A stretch of 64,000 nt of DNA from Aphidius gifuensis (Eukaryota; Arthropoda; Insecta; Hymenoptera; Braconidae). How positions within the stretch are numbered: position 1 is the stretch's first letter; each line of letters begins with the position of its first letter. The stretch covers positions 5,518,001 through 5,582,000 of the forward strand of contig NC_057788.1 of NCBI RefSeq assembly GCF_014905175.1, given 5' to 3'. The notes under the pieces are model-generated. The model did no database searches and was not told the origin of the DNA. It worked only from the letters and a program-made list of their open reading frames with translations. The translations under genes were made by a program, and so were the position numbers. Positions 54,559-64,000 of this stretch are shown piece after piece.

Positions 54559-54912
54559 CTTTAAAAGTCGAGTCTGTTGACAATGATCATCGTGTGGTGT
54601 TGACAATAACCATGTCAATTTGGAGTAAAATAATTTTTCATCTAGAAAAAGAAAAATAAAAAACTATAAAATGATAATAATTATATGATGATTTTATGAT
54701 ATCATAAAATTGACGTACTTACATGATATCCTTGAGTGATTTTCACGACATGCCAGATGAAAGTTTTTCAGTGACTTCATCACCAGCGTCTGGTCCTTCA
54801 TCCTTGACTTGTCAATGGGATGAAGATCCACCGGAAATTCAAATTTCCCATGATTTTTAGGTAGGTAATTATGTTCCAAAACCAGACCTTTATCACAATC
54901 ATCACTTCTCAT
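54559..54912 (-). CDS. Unidentified gene start, two coding exons, divergent from IST1
   Basis: Coding exon A is 54723-54912. Its acceptor TTATAATTACAG precedes G-ATG, and it ends at ATATCAT followed by a strong GTAAGT donor, in phase 1. Exon B is 54559-54641; its acceptor TTTCTTTTTCTAG is strong and the frame stays open across the join (SRIS-YEKLFYSKL) to a GTAAAA donor in phase 0. A noncoding exon probably ends at 55010 (CAAGGAG then GTAAGA). The 91 residues begin MRSDDCDKGLVLEHNYLPKN and end HDDHCQQTRLLK. There is no signal peptide or membrane segment and I recognise no family. Reading through the second donor would add only V-K-K before a stop. A spliced noncoding transcript with an incidental frame is the alternative. 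Confidence 0.4.
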
Positions 54913-55448
54913 CCTGTAATTATAAAATAATCGAAGAACTTTTTATTAAATTCACCGGTGAGCAAAAAAAAAACAAATTGTGAAAAGATGCTAACAAGAT
55001 ATTTCTTACCTCCTTGAAAATATTTATAGAAAAGATTGTTGAATCACTTTTTTAACTCAATAATTATCGGAGCTTACGTTTAATAGCACAATAATATAAA
55101 TTTATCAAACAAATGATAATTTTAACAATTAAAAATAATAATAATGACGCTACTGTAATGGATGATCACACAATTATAATGATTATAATTTATGAGAGAA
55201 AAACAATAAATAAAAAGAGAAAAAAAAAACCGTTAGACAAACTGAGAACGCCACCTAGCAAATTTGTCTGAAAACCTTTTTTTGAAATTATTTTACCGAC
55301 ATAAGACAAGCCGGCATTTTATTTATCATTTTTTTTTTTCCAAGAAAATGGCTGAGACTGTCATATGACACATAGTTCTATGTATACGAATGACGATATC
55401 AGCAATCAGTGAGCTACAATTACAAAAACATAATAATAATTTGTCAAC

Positions 55449-55560
55449 GTAAGTTTTTATTTTTATCAAAATCATACTGCCAAGCCTTCTTATGATTTTT
55501 ATTTTTTTCATTATCATACCATTTTGTTGAGCATTGTTAAATCATTTAATTAATTTACAG
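55449..55560 (+). other. 5' UTR intron of IST1
   Basis: A strong donor (TCAAC then GTAAGTTTTT at 55449) and an acceptor (TTAATTTACAG ending at 55560) lie 47 bp upstream of the IST1 ATG. This places a noncoding first exon upstream of 55448. The start of transcription should lie between this exon and the divergent minus-strand gene near 55.0 kb, so the two genes likely share a bidirectional promoter region. Confidence 0.6.
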
Positions 55561-55607
55561 ACAAAACAATTAATAACAAATAAAGAGTAAACAATAAGCC
55601 AACAAAA

Positions 55608-57090
55608 ATGTTTGCAAGTGGACCAAATTATACAAAATTAAAAACAAATTTACGACTTGCAATAAATAGATTAAAATTGCTGGAAAAAAAGAAAACAGAA
55701 TTGGCACAAAAAGCAAGAAAAGAAATTGCTGATTACATTGGAGCTGGAAAAGTTGAAAGAGCCAGAATTCGTGTTGAACATATTATCAGAGAGGATTACA
55801 TGGTTGAAGCTATGGAATTATTGGAAATGTATTGTGACTTGTTGCTTGCTAGATTTGGATTGATTCAACAAATGAAGTAAATTTTATTATCATGACACTG
55901 TCGTCCATTTTTAATTATAAACAAAAAAAATATATAACTTTAAATATTATTATTTTTATAGAAACCTAGATGATGGACTTGCTGAAGCAATATCAACAAT
56001 AATCTGGGCAGCACCAAGACTTCAAGCTGATGTTCAAGAAATGAAAGTCATTGGTGATATTTTAACATCAAAATATGGTAAACAATATACTGATGCATGC
56101 AGAGAAGAAGCCATTCCAACAATATCTGAAAAATTAAAACACAAAATGAGTGTTCAATCACCAGCAAAAATGTTGGTTGAAAATTATTTAATTGAAATTG
56201 CTAAAAATTATAATGTTGATTATGAACCTGATCCACAAGTTATGGCTGAAGAAAAAGATACAAATTTAATTGAAATTGGTAATAGTGGAGATTTACCAAA
56301 TAACTTGGATCTTGGTGGAGGAGCAAGTGGTGGAGGTAATCCACAACCACTTGGTTTTGTTGGATTTCCACAAGCTCCATTGCTTCCACAACCTCTGTCA
56401 AATCAAAATGCAATGGTATAGTTTATTTATTATAATTAATTGTTATAATTTAGTTTTGTCGTTCATCAATATTATAATTTATTTATTTTATAGGGAGGTG
56501 GAAGAAACAGCAATGGACTTGCAATGGGATTTATTCCACCAGGTGTTAAAGATTCTGAGAAAGATCAAAATGTTCCATTCAATCCAGCTGCATTTTCTTA
56601 CAATATTCCTCTGGATAATGCCAACTCAAACAACATTGTATGTTGATTACTTTTTAGTTGTTCCTATTTTTTTTTTTTAATTATTTATTCGATATTTAAT
56701 AATAATAGTTTTATAAATTTTATGATTTTCACAGGAGAGTGATTTGCCGCCACCTTACTCTTCTTTTCCACCAGACATTAACAAACAAGTGATTTAAAAA
56801 TTCATATTCATTAAAAATAGCTATTTAATTTTTTGTATTTTTTTTTTTTTAATGCAGATAATTATCATTGTAAATATTATATATGTTTCATTTGTTTTTA
56901 TTTTTTTTTTCAGTCAAATAATAAGCCAAAACCACAACCAAGATCAAAAGTTACAATGAATGATTATCAACTACCAGAATTACCAGCAGTTCCAACTGAT
57001 GATGACACACCTGGAACGACTGATAAAAATGATGATATAGACTTTGATGATCTCATGAAAAGATTCGAGGATTTAAAAAAAAGGAAGTAA
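55608..57090 (+). CDS. IST1: IST1 homolog, ESCRT-III regulator
   Basis: IST1 acts with CHMP1 in the ESCRT-III machinery of endosomal sorting, cytokinetic abscission and membrane tubule scission, and recruits VPS4 and MIT-domain proteins. Coding exons: 55608-55876, 55962-56415, 56494-56637, 56735-56788, 56914-57090. They join in frame to 365 residues, almost exactly the human length of 364. Residues 1-185 form the conserved helical IST1/ESCRT-III-like domain, starting MFASGPNYTKLKTNLRLAIN and including IWAAPRLQ and the segment LVENYLIEIAKNYNVDYEPD. A Gly/Pro/Asn-rich linker follows. The C-terminus carries LPELPAVP and DFDDLMKRFEDLKKRK, the two MIT-interacting motifs. Exon 2 ends at a less usual GTATAG donor. 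An AATAAA lies at about 57303. If the last intron is retained, the protein ends NKQVI at a stop and loses both motifs. Confidence 0.97.
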
Positions 57091-57404
57091 CTTTTTTTTT
57101 GTTGATTACTTTGTTCTTTTTTTTTTTCTATTGTGATTTAATATTCTTCCAAAATTAGTAATCAAGTTTTTTTTTTTTTTTTCGTTATATATTTTGCTAA
57201 TATAATAATATTATTATCAATTAAATTTACATACGTTAGTGCCTTTATCAATTATTTAATTTAATCGTGAATTTTTTGCAAAATTAATTAATTAAATTTG
57301 CAAATAAAAATACTAAAGTAAATACCTAATAAACGTAATGTTTTTTTTCAAATATCCCTATTTGAAAATAAAAATAAGTACATGAAAAAAATATTCATTG
57401 ATAT

Positions 57405-58583
57405 TTAGTAGTTTTCGTCCCAATCTTCACAACCCTGAAAAAAGTAAGAAAATAAAAATTCATAAAATTTCAAATAATTAATATATGACTGGATCATTTT
57501 TTTTTTAAAATCTCCTGCCTCTCTTCCTTTTTCAGCAAAACATGTAAATAAACGTTCAGAAAATTTACACTTGTCTTGATTCATAATTGAGCTAACAAAA
57601 TGGAAACATTCCATTATTGATTCTTCAATAAAATCACGAAGCATTGGATCTTGAACACCTCTCATTAATGTGCCTGTTACTGCTGAACGTTCTGGGTAAC
57701 CACGTTGATCAACCTATTTAAAAAAATTTCTTTTAACAAATATTATTTTATTATAAAAAAGTAAATTGATATATTAATAATTAAATAACAAATGCTTACT
57801 AAATTTAGCTCATTAAAAAAACATTGAATGCTGCACTAAAAAAAAAAATTAAAATATATTATCAATTATTTTTTTTACATAGTTTAAAATACAATTTATC
57901 TGAGATAAATATTTTTAAAACTATATAACTTACGGACTGTCCAGAATGACCATTATTACTATTATCATCATCTTCCATATCTCGATTGTTTCGTTTCGCA
58001 TTCCAATTATTATTTGAATTGCCATTTGACATTCGATTTGATCCCATATTTGAATTATTTCGAGAATTCGAAAAATTATTACGATTATTCCGATCATTTC
58101 TTTGAATCAAAGACAAGATTATTTAAATTAGAAAAAATTTATTATTTAAAATTAAGATATTGATAATTGTTTTTACCTTTGATTGTTGCGCATTTCATCT
58201 CGTCCCATTGATTGTGAGTCGTTTTTTCTTGATCCAGTAAAAAAATCATGCTCAAATAATATTTCATCAGAATTTGAATCTTCATCTGAGCTATTATCAT
58301 TGTTGCTTGATGAAAAATTATCATCACCAGTTCTACTTGAGCCACTGTAATGATTTTTACATTTTTGCATTGTCCTTCGAAATTCATTGCTTATCTGTTG
58401 ATTACCTGAACGACATCTCAGTGTCTAAAATTATTAAACAAAAGCTGTAAATATTTTTTATTTTAAATACCATAAAAATAAAACTCATTAAATTTATTTA
58501 ATGTTATTTAAAAATATATTATTTACGTGAATTTGGTGGATCAATAAAAGTAAAAATACACAAGCTATTTTAACAGTGTTCAT
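57405..58583 (-). CDS. Odorant-binding protein, Obp59a / general OBP 71-like
   Basis: Six coding exons from high to low coordinate: 58527-58583, 58177-58424, 57934-58099, 57800-57835, 57519-57713, 57405-57434; 243 residues. Residues 1-19 (MNTVKIACVFLLLLIHQIH) are a signal peptide. The mature protein starts TLRCRSGNQQ and has eight cysteines (23, 41, 158, 162, 205, 218, 227, 236). The blocks CSIQCFFNELNLVDQRGYPE, DPMLRDFIEESIMECFHF and GCEDWDENY fit the Obp59a type, an atypical long OBP; in Drosophila Obp59a is linked to humidity sensing. Residues 43-157 are a low-complexity Ser/Asp then Asn/Arg insert. The last intron (57435-57518) starts with GC instead of GT and is 84 bp without an in-frame stop, so retention would insert 28 residues. 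Family assignment is from pattern memory. Confidence 0.85.
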
Positions 58584-58634
58584 CTTGATTTAAAAAAAGT
58601 TTTAGAATAATGATAAAATATTTTAATATACAGT

Positions 58635-58644
58635 CTTTTATAAA
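58635..58644 (-). promoter_or_regulatory. TATA box of the odorant-binding protein gene
   Basis: The complement reads TTTATAAAAG, about 52 bp upstream of the ATG at 58583. This leaves room for a transcription start about 30 bp downstream near 58607 and a short leader. A TATA promoter suits a tissue-restricted secreted protein gene. Confidence 0.5.
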
Positions 58645-59139
58645 CAAGCTAATTATTCATCAATGTCAGTTTAAAAAATAAAATGTCAATCATAGTTTCT
58701 ATACAAAATTATGCTTGAGTGAACTGATACATTGAATAAATATTTGAATTATTTAATTCAAATCTTCTTTTGTATTTTAAAAATATGACAAAATAATTGA
58801 TGCTATTGTAAATATTATTTTATTTGACACAACAACAATGTGTATACAAATCAATTGCAAAAATATTTCAAAGTCTCATTATGTAAATAACATTACAATC
58901 ACAATGAAAAAAAATATATATATTAAAAATTATTTAACAAGTAAAAGTGTGTCATTAGAAAAAAAAAGCTAAATCAAATATATAAGAAATAAAAAAAAAT
59001 GATTTAGGTAAGTTTGTTAAATTTATATTAAGGTAAAATAATAGAAGGAAGTAGAAAGTTTATTGATCGGAGAAGCGTATCAATTGTTGTTTTAGTTTTT
59101 AATCTGATTTATTTATAACTGACAATCAGAAGAGACAAG

Positions 59140-60123
59140 ATGTGCGTCAATTGTCTGGTGAGTTGTTAAATTTATTTAAAAATATAAATTAATCATTAAT
59201 AAATTTATTATTTGATAATTTACAGTGTCTTTTAGGACTCATCACACTTTTGGATACAAAAATTGAAGGAAAAACTTATGTATACTCAAAAAATCCAATT
59301 TTTATACCAAAAATTTTAACTCGTAATTTAAAATTACATAATAACATTCCTATACGTTTCACTGAGGAAAATAAACATACTATTTATCGTGATATAAAAA
59401 ATTTCAATGACCACAAACCACACTCAGCAAATAAGCTCATGAAAAAATATAAAAAATTACCTGATTCTCCTTCACTTTATCTGGAACCGCCAAAACTTTT
59501 AAAAAAAGATAAAAAAAATAAACGATTACATTTGAAAAAAAAAAAAAAATCAAAATACAATGTTAACGTAACAACAGAAACTTCAAATGATAAAAAAAAT
59601 GAACAAATTCGTCCTGCTTATGAAAGAGATCATGCTCCATCACAACAACTTGAAGAGGTAAATAAAAATATGTATATTTATTTGTTTTTATAATAATAAA
59701 GCTAAAAGAAATTGTAAATATTTTTTTATACAGGAGACAAGTGAAACTAAAACGAAAGAAGATGACTACAAAGTTGACAAAGAAAAAGAGCCTGAAAGAA
59801 ATAGAATTGACTTTCATATTCATAATCATGAAGGACCAGATACTTATATATTTGGATTTGACACTGGAGATGGGTAAAAACAATTTTTCTTTTCTGATTT
59901 ATTTTATACGTATTAAAGTTTTTTTAATGGTTATTTTATTATTTATTTTTTTTTCAGAGACAACAGACAATTTCGAATGGAAGAAAGACATGAAAATGGT
60001 ACAGTAACTGGTCACTATGGCTATTATGATGCTCGTGGAAAACTTAGAAAAATTTTTTACTCATCAAAGCCTTCACTTGGATACACAGAAGATCCACCCA
60101 TATCAACAAGTGATTCTCGTTGA
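59140..60123 (+). CDS. Cuticular protein with Rebers-Riddiford chitin-binding domain
   Basis: Four exons: 59140-59157, 59226-59657, 59734-59873, 59958-60123; 251 residues. The first exon holds only six codons, and with exon 2 gives the signal peptide (MCVNCLCLLGLITLLDTKIE). Residues 20-180 are a long basic, Lys-rich linker that becomes acidic near ETSETKTKEDDY. Residues 186-242 form the chitin-binding domain: Y-x-FGFDTGDG, DNRQFRMEER, NGTVTGHYGYYDARGKLRKI, YSS, GYTED. This is the insect cuticle Chitin_bind_4 fold, in which aromatic residues face chitin. The protein is expected to be exported by epidermal cells into the cuticle. The TGDG...YGYYD pattern departs from the usual RR-1/RR-2 consensus, so I do not assign a subgroup. 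A polyadenylation signal AATAAA at 60240 lies beyond the end of the convergent AGPAT coding exon. Confidence 0.9.
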
Positions 60124-60192
60124 CCATATTCTTTTAATACAATAATTTATAAGCGTTGAATTTCTAAAGGATGAGACAGCCTTGTTAATATC

Positions 60193-61753
60193 TCATGACA
60201 GTGAAATAGCTATGTTCATGGCTACATAAGCTGTTGATAAATAAATAATAATTATTATTAAATTAAATGTACTTAATTATTAATATGTTTCTATTTAAAA
60301 ATATAATTTCAATATACTTACGAATTACCAAACAACTTGCAGCAATTAATAAACAAATAACGCTTCCAAATAAATAAAGTTTAATAAAAAAAATAAGCAT
60401 TGAAACGATAATCAACAAAGCCCAAGTGACAACATTAATCAATGATAAATATCTTTTATCAAGTTTGTAAATTAATGTTTTTTCAATTCCACTTGTTGCA
60501 AAAAAATCTCCAGTATTGTTAAAACTATCAGCCATTTTATCCTGTTGAATAAATAAAAAAATTTTATTTAATTTATTTTTAAAATATCAACTGTAGAAAT
60601 AATGGAGAGTAAGGAAATTAGTATTGGATCACTTGTCAATCAGAACAAGAGTGAAAAGATAAAAAAAAAAAAAAAACATCATACTTTCTCCTGAAACTTT
60701 TTATACAGCCAAACAGCAGCAGCCTCTTCATCAGGTACTTCAGATAATGGAATTCGTTTAATATAACAATGAGCATGAAGTTTTTTTCCTCTCAATATAT
60801 TTATTATTGTTGGTTCAACTTGATCATCTGGATTGAATGCTATTTGTATATCATAAATTGCTACATTTTTACCTCTCAAATAACGTATAATTTCAATAAA
60901 ACCTTTTGTACGTGGTGTCAAGTGATACTTTAAAATTGGAAGTCCTTTTTCTTTTGAAAATTTTTGACTTTCCAACAGATATTTCGGTAATACACGAGTA
61001 CCTTCTGCGAAAAACAATAACTAAAACATTCAAACAAAAAAATTAATTGTATATTTATTTATTTTTTTTTATTTTTAAGCAATTTTTTTAATTACTCACC
61101 CACATTGGATCTAAATAGGAAGTTAATTGTAAAATTTTTGGTCCAATTATTCTCTTATCAATGTCCCAATTACGCTTTAAATAAATACTTTCTCCAAATT
61201 TCAATAACCATCCAAGAACTGGAAAATATTCAAGAGTATTTTTTGCAGACAATTTGAAATTCTAATGAAAATAAAAATCAAATAATATCAATAATAAATT
61301 ATATAAAATATTATAAATATATTACTTACTCCTAATATTTTCATTCTGTCTAATAACATACAAGCAATAATCCAATCAACTTCATAGCAATGATTCATCA
61401 ACACAAATCCATGCTCTTTACCATAATATTTTTTATAATCATCTTCATTCATGTATATTGATAACTCACTTCCTGACCACCAATCTCCAAGAAATACTAC
61501 TTCTAAAAATAAATAAATAAAAACTTTATTTAACTAAACATTTTTAATTTAATAAATAAAACATAAACTCACGTGAATAAATTATATAGCATAGATAATA
61601 ATTAATTTTACGATAATAATGTTTGTTGTAACGTTTTAGGCAAAAATATAAAATAGCTTGAATGATATTTATTATTAATCCAGATGTAGAAATTATTATA
61701 CCAAGAAACATTGTGACCAAAGATGATCTTTTTATTACCTCAAATAATCCCAT
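60193..61753 (-). CDS. 1-acyl-sn-glycerol-3-phosphate acyltransferase, AGPAT3/4 type, tandem copy 1
   Basis: The enzyme transfers an acyl chain from acyl-CoA to lysophosphatidic acid to make phosphatidic acid, in the ER membrane, in glycerolipid synthesis. Six exons from high to low: 61573-61753, 61330-61502, 61100-61261, 60685-61020, 60322-60541, 60193-60230; 369 residues against about 376 for human AGPAT3. Residues 1-45 hold a membrane segment after MGLFEVIKRSS. Motif I is NHCYEVD (97-103), with the catalytic His and Asp. Motif II is around GESIYLKRNWD. Motif III is FAEGTR (176-181). Motif IV lies in LPILKYHLTPRTKGF. Two C-terminal membrane segments follow (about 316-340 and 343-369). The last exon is short and stops at PYVAMNIAISLS, so the tail seen in copy 2 is missing. 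The end lies only 70 bp from the convergent cuticle gene stop. Confidence 0.92.
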
Positions 61754-62833
61754 TTAAAATGTAAAACAAAAACAAGGTAACAAAAAAAGAAAGAATAATT
61801 ATTTTTTATTCAGTGTAGAATGTAAAAATTTTAAAAACGTTGTGTTGACTTACAATCGTATGAAAAAAAAAATTGGATAATTGCAAAATTAAAATAGGTA
61901 AGTAAAAAAAAAATACTATCTTATCGGTGTTTGAGCATTCAACTTGCAATCTATTACCCTCAATGGCATGGAAAAATAAAGATAAACAATGTGAGTAGAA
62001 AAAAAAAAAACCAACTAGTATATTTATAATGAATTATTTGAATTTAAAAATTAACTATGATCTATCATCTTTAAAAATATAAAGCAAATAAATTTACAAT
62101 ATAATTTTTTTTCATTGCTTAATTATTATATTAATAAAAAATCAATTTAAATATATAAAATTGACATAAAAACATCAATAAACATTCTATACATTGCAAA
62201 ATAATAAAAGATAAAAAATAAAAATAATTACTTGAGTTTAAATGATAATTTAAAACGGTGAAAAAATAAAATAATATTCTATGCATTTGGTGAACATTAT
62301 TTAGTAATTATTTTTATCAAAATAAACATTATATTTTTTTACTTTTAGTGTAGTAAATATCATCAGTATCTATTTACAAAAAAAAAAAAAAAAAGAAAAT
62401 GTTTCTCATAATAATAAAAAATAACAAGTGTATTTATTTATTTGTTATATTACAATTAAGTACTTTATTTCTTGACTATTTATTCAACAAGAATATTGTA
62501 CAAATAGCGATGAGATTTTTTATTTTGTTCAACAAAGAAGTATGTCACAAAAAAATTATAATATTCATTCAAAAATAAACTAAATAATGTCAATAATATG
62601 GAATTTTTTTTTTCTCTAATCAATAATTTAAAAATACATTTCATGAATTTAATTTAGACAATCAGTCTATTGTCAAAACTGCTAATTGTAGAGAAAAAAA
62701 AAAAAAACAATTGAGACTAATGATAGTTATAAAAAAATTTATCAGACAAATATATTCGACAAATTAATTTTATTTGCTTATCTCCCCAAATTAAATTGAG
62801 TCGATAACTCAATATATTTTTTTTGTAATTCCG
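61754..62833. other. Intergenic spacer between the two AGPAT copies
   Basis: About 1.1 kb of AT-rich DNA with poly-A runs. It must hold the promoter of copy 1 and the 3' UTR of copy 2, both on the minus strand. A donor-like GATTGTAAGTC near 61858 (minus) could end a noncoding first exon of copy 1, but no clear matching acceptor lies before the ATG. Confidence 0.5.
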
Positions 62834-64000
62834 CTAGTCTGTTTTTTTTCCTGTACCATATGAAGAAGATGTTTTGCTTACTTCTGACATTGCAATAACT
62901 TTTCTCATCATCACATAAACTGTCAAGTAAAAAAAAAAAATACATTATAAATTGAAATTCTTTAAAGCAGTATATTTATATTAAAAATTAAAGTTTATAA
63001 CTTACAGAATGATGCAACTCCTATTGCAATTGATACGTATAATGTCGATCCAGAGAGCACAAGTTGTGTAAAGGAATACGACATTGGTATGAGAGTAACT
63101 ACTGCCCAAGATAAAGTATTGATAAATGAAAAATATCTTCTTTTAGGTTTATACAATTTTGTTCTTTCAACTCCACTTGTTGCAAAAAAATCTCCAGTCT
63201 TATTAAAACTCTCAGCAATTCTATCCTGCAATTAAAACAAAAAACAATTCAATATTAATAACAAATAAACTGTTTGATAATTAATAATAAATAAATAAAA
63301 TAAATAAATACTTTTTCTTCGTATTGTTTGTGCAACCATGCAGCAGCTCCTTCTTCATCTTCTGGTACTTCTGATATAGACATTCTTTTCATATAAAAAA
63401 CAGCACGTACTTTTTCACCATTTAATAAATTTGATATTGTTGGTTTAACAGTGGCATTTGGATCAAATGCAACTTGTATATTATATACTCCAGCATTTTT
63501 ACCTCTCAAATGTGGTAGACTTTCAGTAAATCCTTTTGTTCTTGGTGTCAAATGATGCTTAAGAGCTGGAAGTCCTTTTTCTTTTGCAAATTTTTCACTT
63601 ACTTCATGTTTTTTTGGAGTAAAACGTGTACCTTCAGCAAACAATAATAACTAAAAAATAAAAATAAATAATAATTTAACTTTTTGTTTATTCAATTGAT
63701 TATTTAATTAATTTATTTTTATTATTAACTCACCCAAATTGGATCTGGATGATCTGCAAGTTCTTTTATTTGACGTCTAATTATATCCTTATCTTTATCC
63801 CAATTTCTTTCTAAAAATATACTCTCTGCAAATTTCCATGCCCATCCAAGTGTTGGAATATATTGAATTGATTTTTTAGCATATGTTTTGCAGTTCTAAA
63901 TTAATAAATAAATCATCATTAAATTTATTACATACATTATAGTAATTAATGAAAAAAAAAAAATGTAATAAACACTTACACCTAATACTTGTATTCTGTC
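62834..64000 (-). CDS. 1-acyl-sn-glycerol-3-phosphate acyltransferase, AGPAT3/4 type, tandem copy 2 (5' end outside window)
   Basis: Same reaction and exon structure as copy 1. Exons from the edge: 63980-64000 (end of exon 2, seven codons, DRIQVLG), 63734-63895, 63312-63650, 63006-63225, 62834-62919. Exons 3 and 5 have the same lengths as in copy 1 (162 and 220 bp) and exon 4 is one codon longer (339 against 336), with identical phases, so the two genes arose by tandem duplication. Visible motifs: GWAWKFAESIFLERNWDKD (motif II), LLFAEGTRF (motif III), LPALKHHLTPRTKGF (motif IV) and two C-terminal membrane segments. The tail ends MSEVSKTSSSYGTGKKTD, keeping the SSYG and lysine-rich end of vertebrate AGPAT3. 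Motif I and the N-terminal membrane segment lie beyond the window. Confidence 0.93.

Noticed and set aside
1..64000. Integrated viral or polydnavirus segment
   Set aside because: No viral gene, excision motif or capsid/replication protein was recognised; all confident genes are ordinary insect genes.

Overview
The window looks like nuclear DNA of an insect, most likely a parasitoid wasp of the Hymenoptera. It is very AT-rich, has short introns of about 60-330 bp in the compact genes, is full of poly-A/T and TA tracts, and carries an insect odorant-binding protein and a Rebers-Riddiford cuticle protein. There is no bacterial, plasmid or obvious viral gene set. The species assignment is inference; no search was possible.

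Layout. Positions 1-14,231 appear to be intron of a NOL4-type (nucleolar protein 4) gene on the minus strand, whose first coding exon is at 14,232-15,398. From 15.4 to 47 kb the window is almost empty of genes: low-complexity AT DNA alternates with moderately GC-rich blocks. It holds a 149-bp tandem duplication (31.1-31.4 kb), a satellite-like array of eight monomers of about 151 bp (31.57-32.81 kb), an intronless copy of a UQCR11/oxen-like small mitochondrial subunit (41.7 kb) and a few weak candidate exons. At 47.3-50.0 kb lies an eight-exon gene of unknown function whose introns resemble each other. This is the most unusual object in the window.

From 54.5 kb to the end the DNA is gene-dense. 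In order it holds an unidentified minus-strand gene start divergent from IST1, the ESCRT-III regulator IST1 (+, five coding exons, 365 aa), an Obp59a-like odorant-binding protein (-, six exons, one GC-AG intron), an RR-type cuticle protein (+, four exons), and two tandem AGPAT3/4-type lysophosphatidic acid acyltransferase genes (-), the second cut by the window end.

The genes do not form a pathway; they are ordinary eukaryotic neighbours. The gene models were built by hand from open frames, splice signals and phase continuity. Where all phases close and the protein matches the family length (IST1, AGPAT copy 1, the odorant-binding protein, the cuticle protein), confidence is high.
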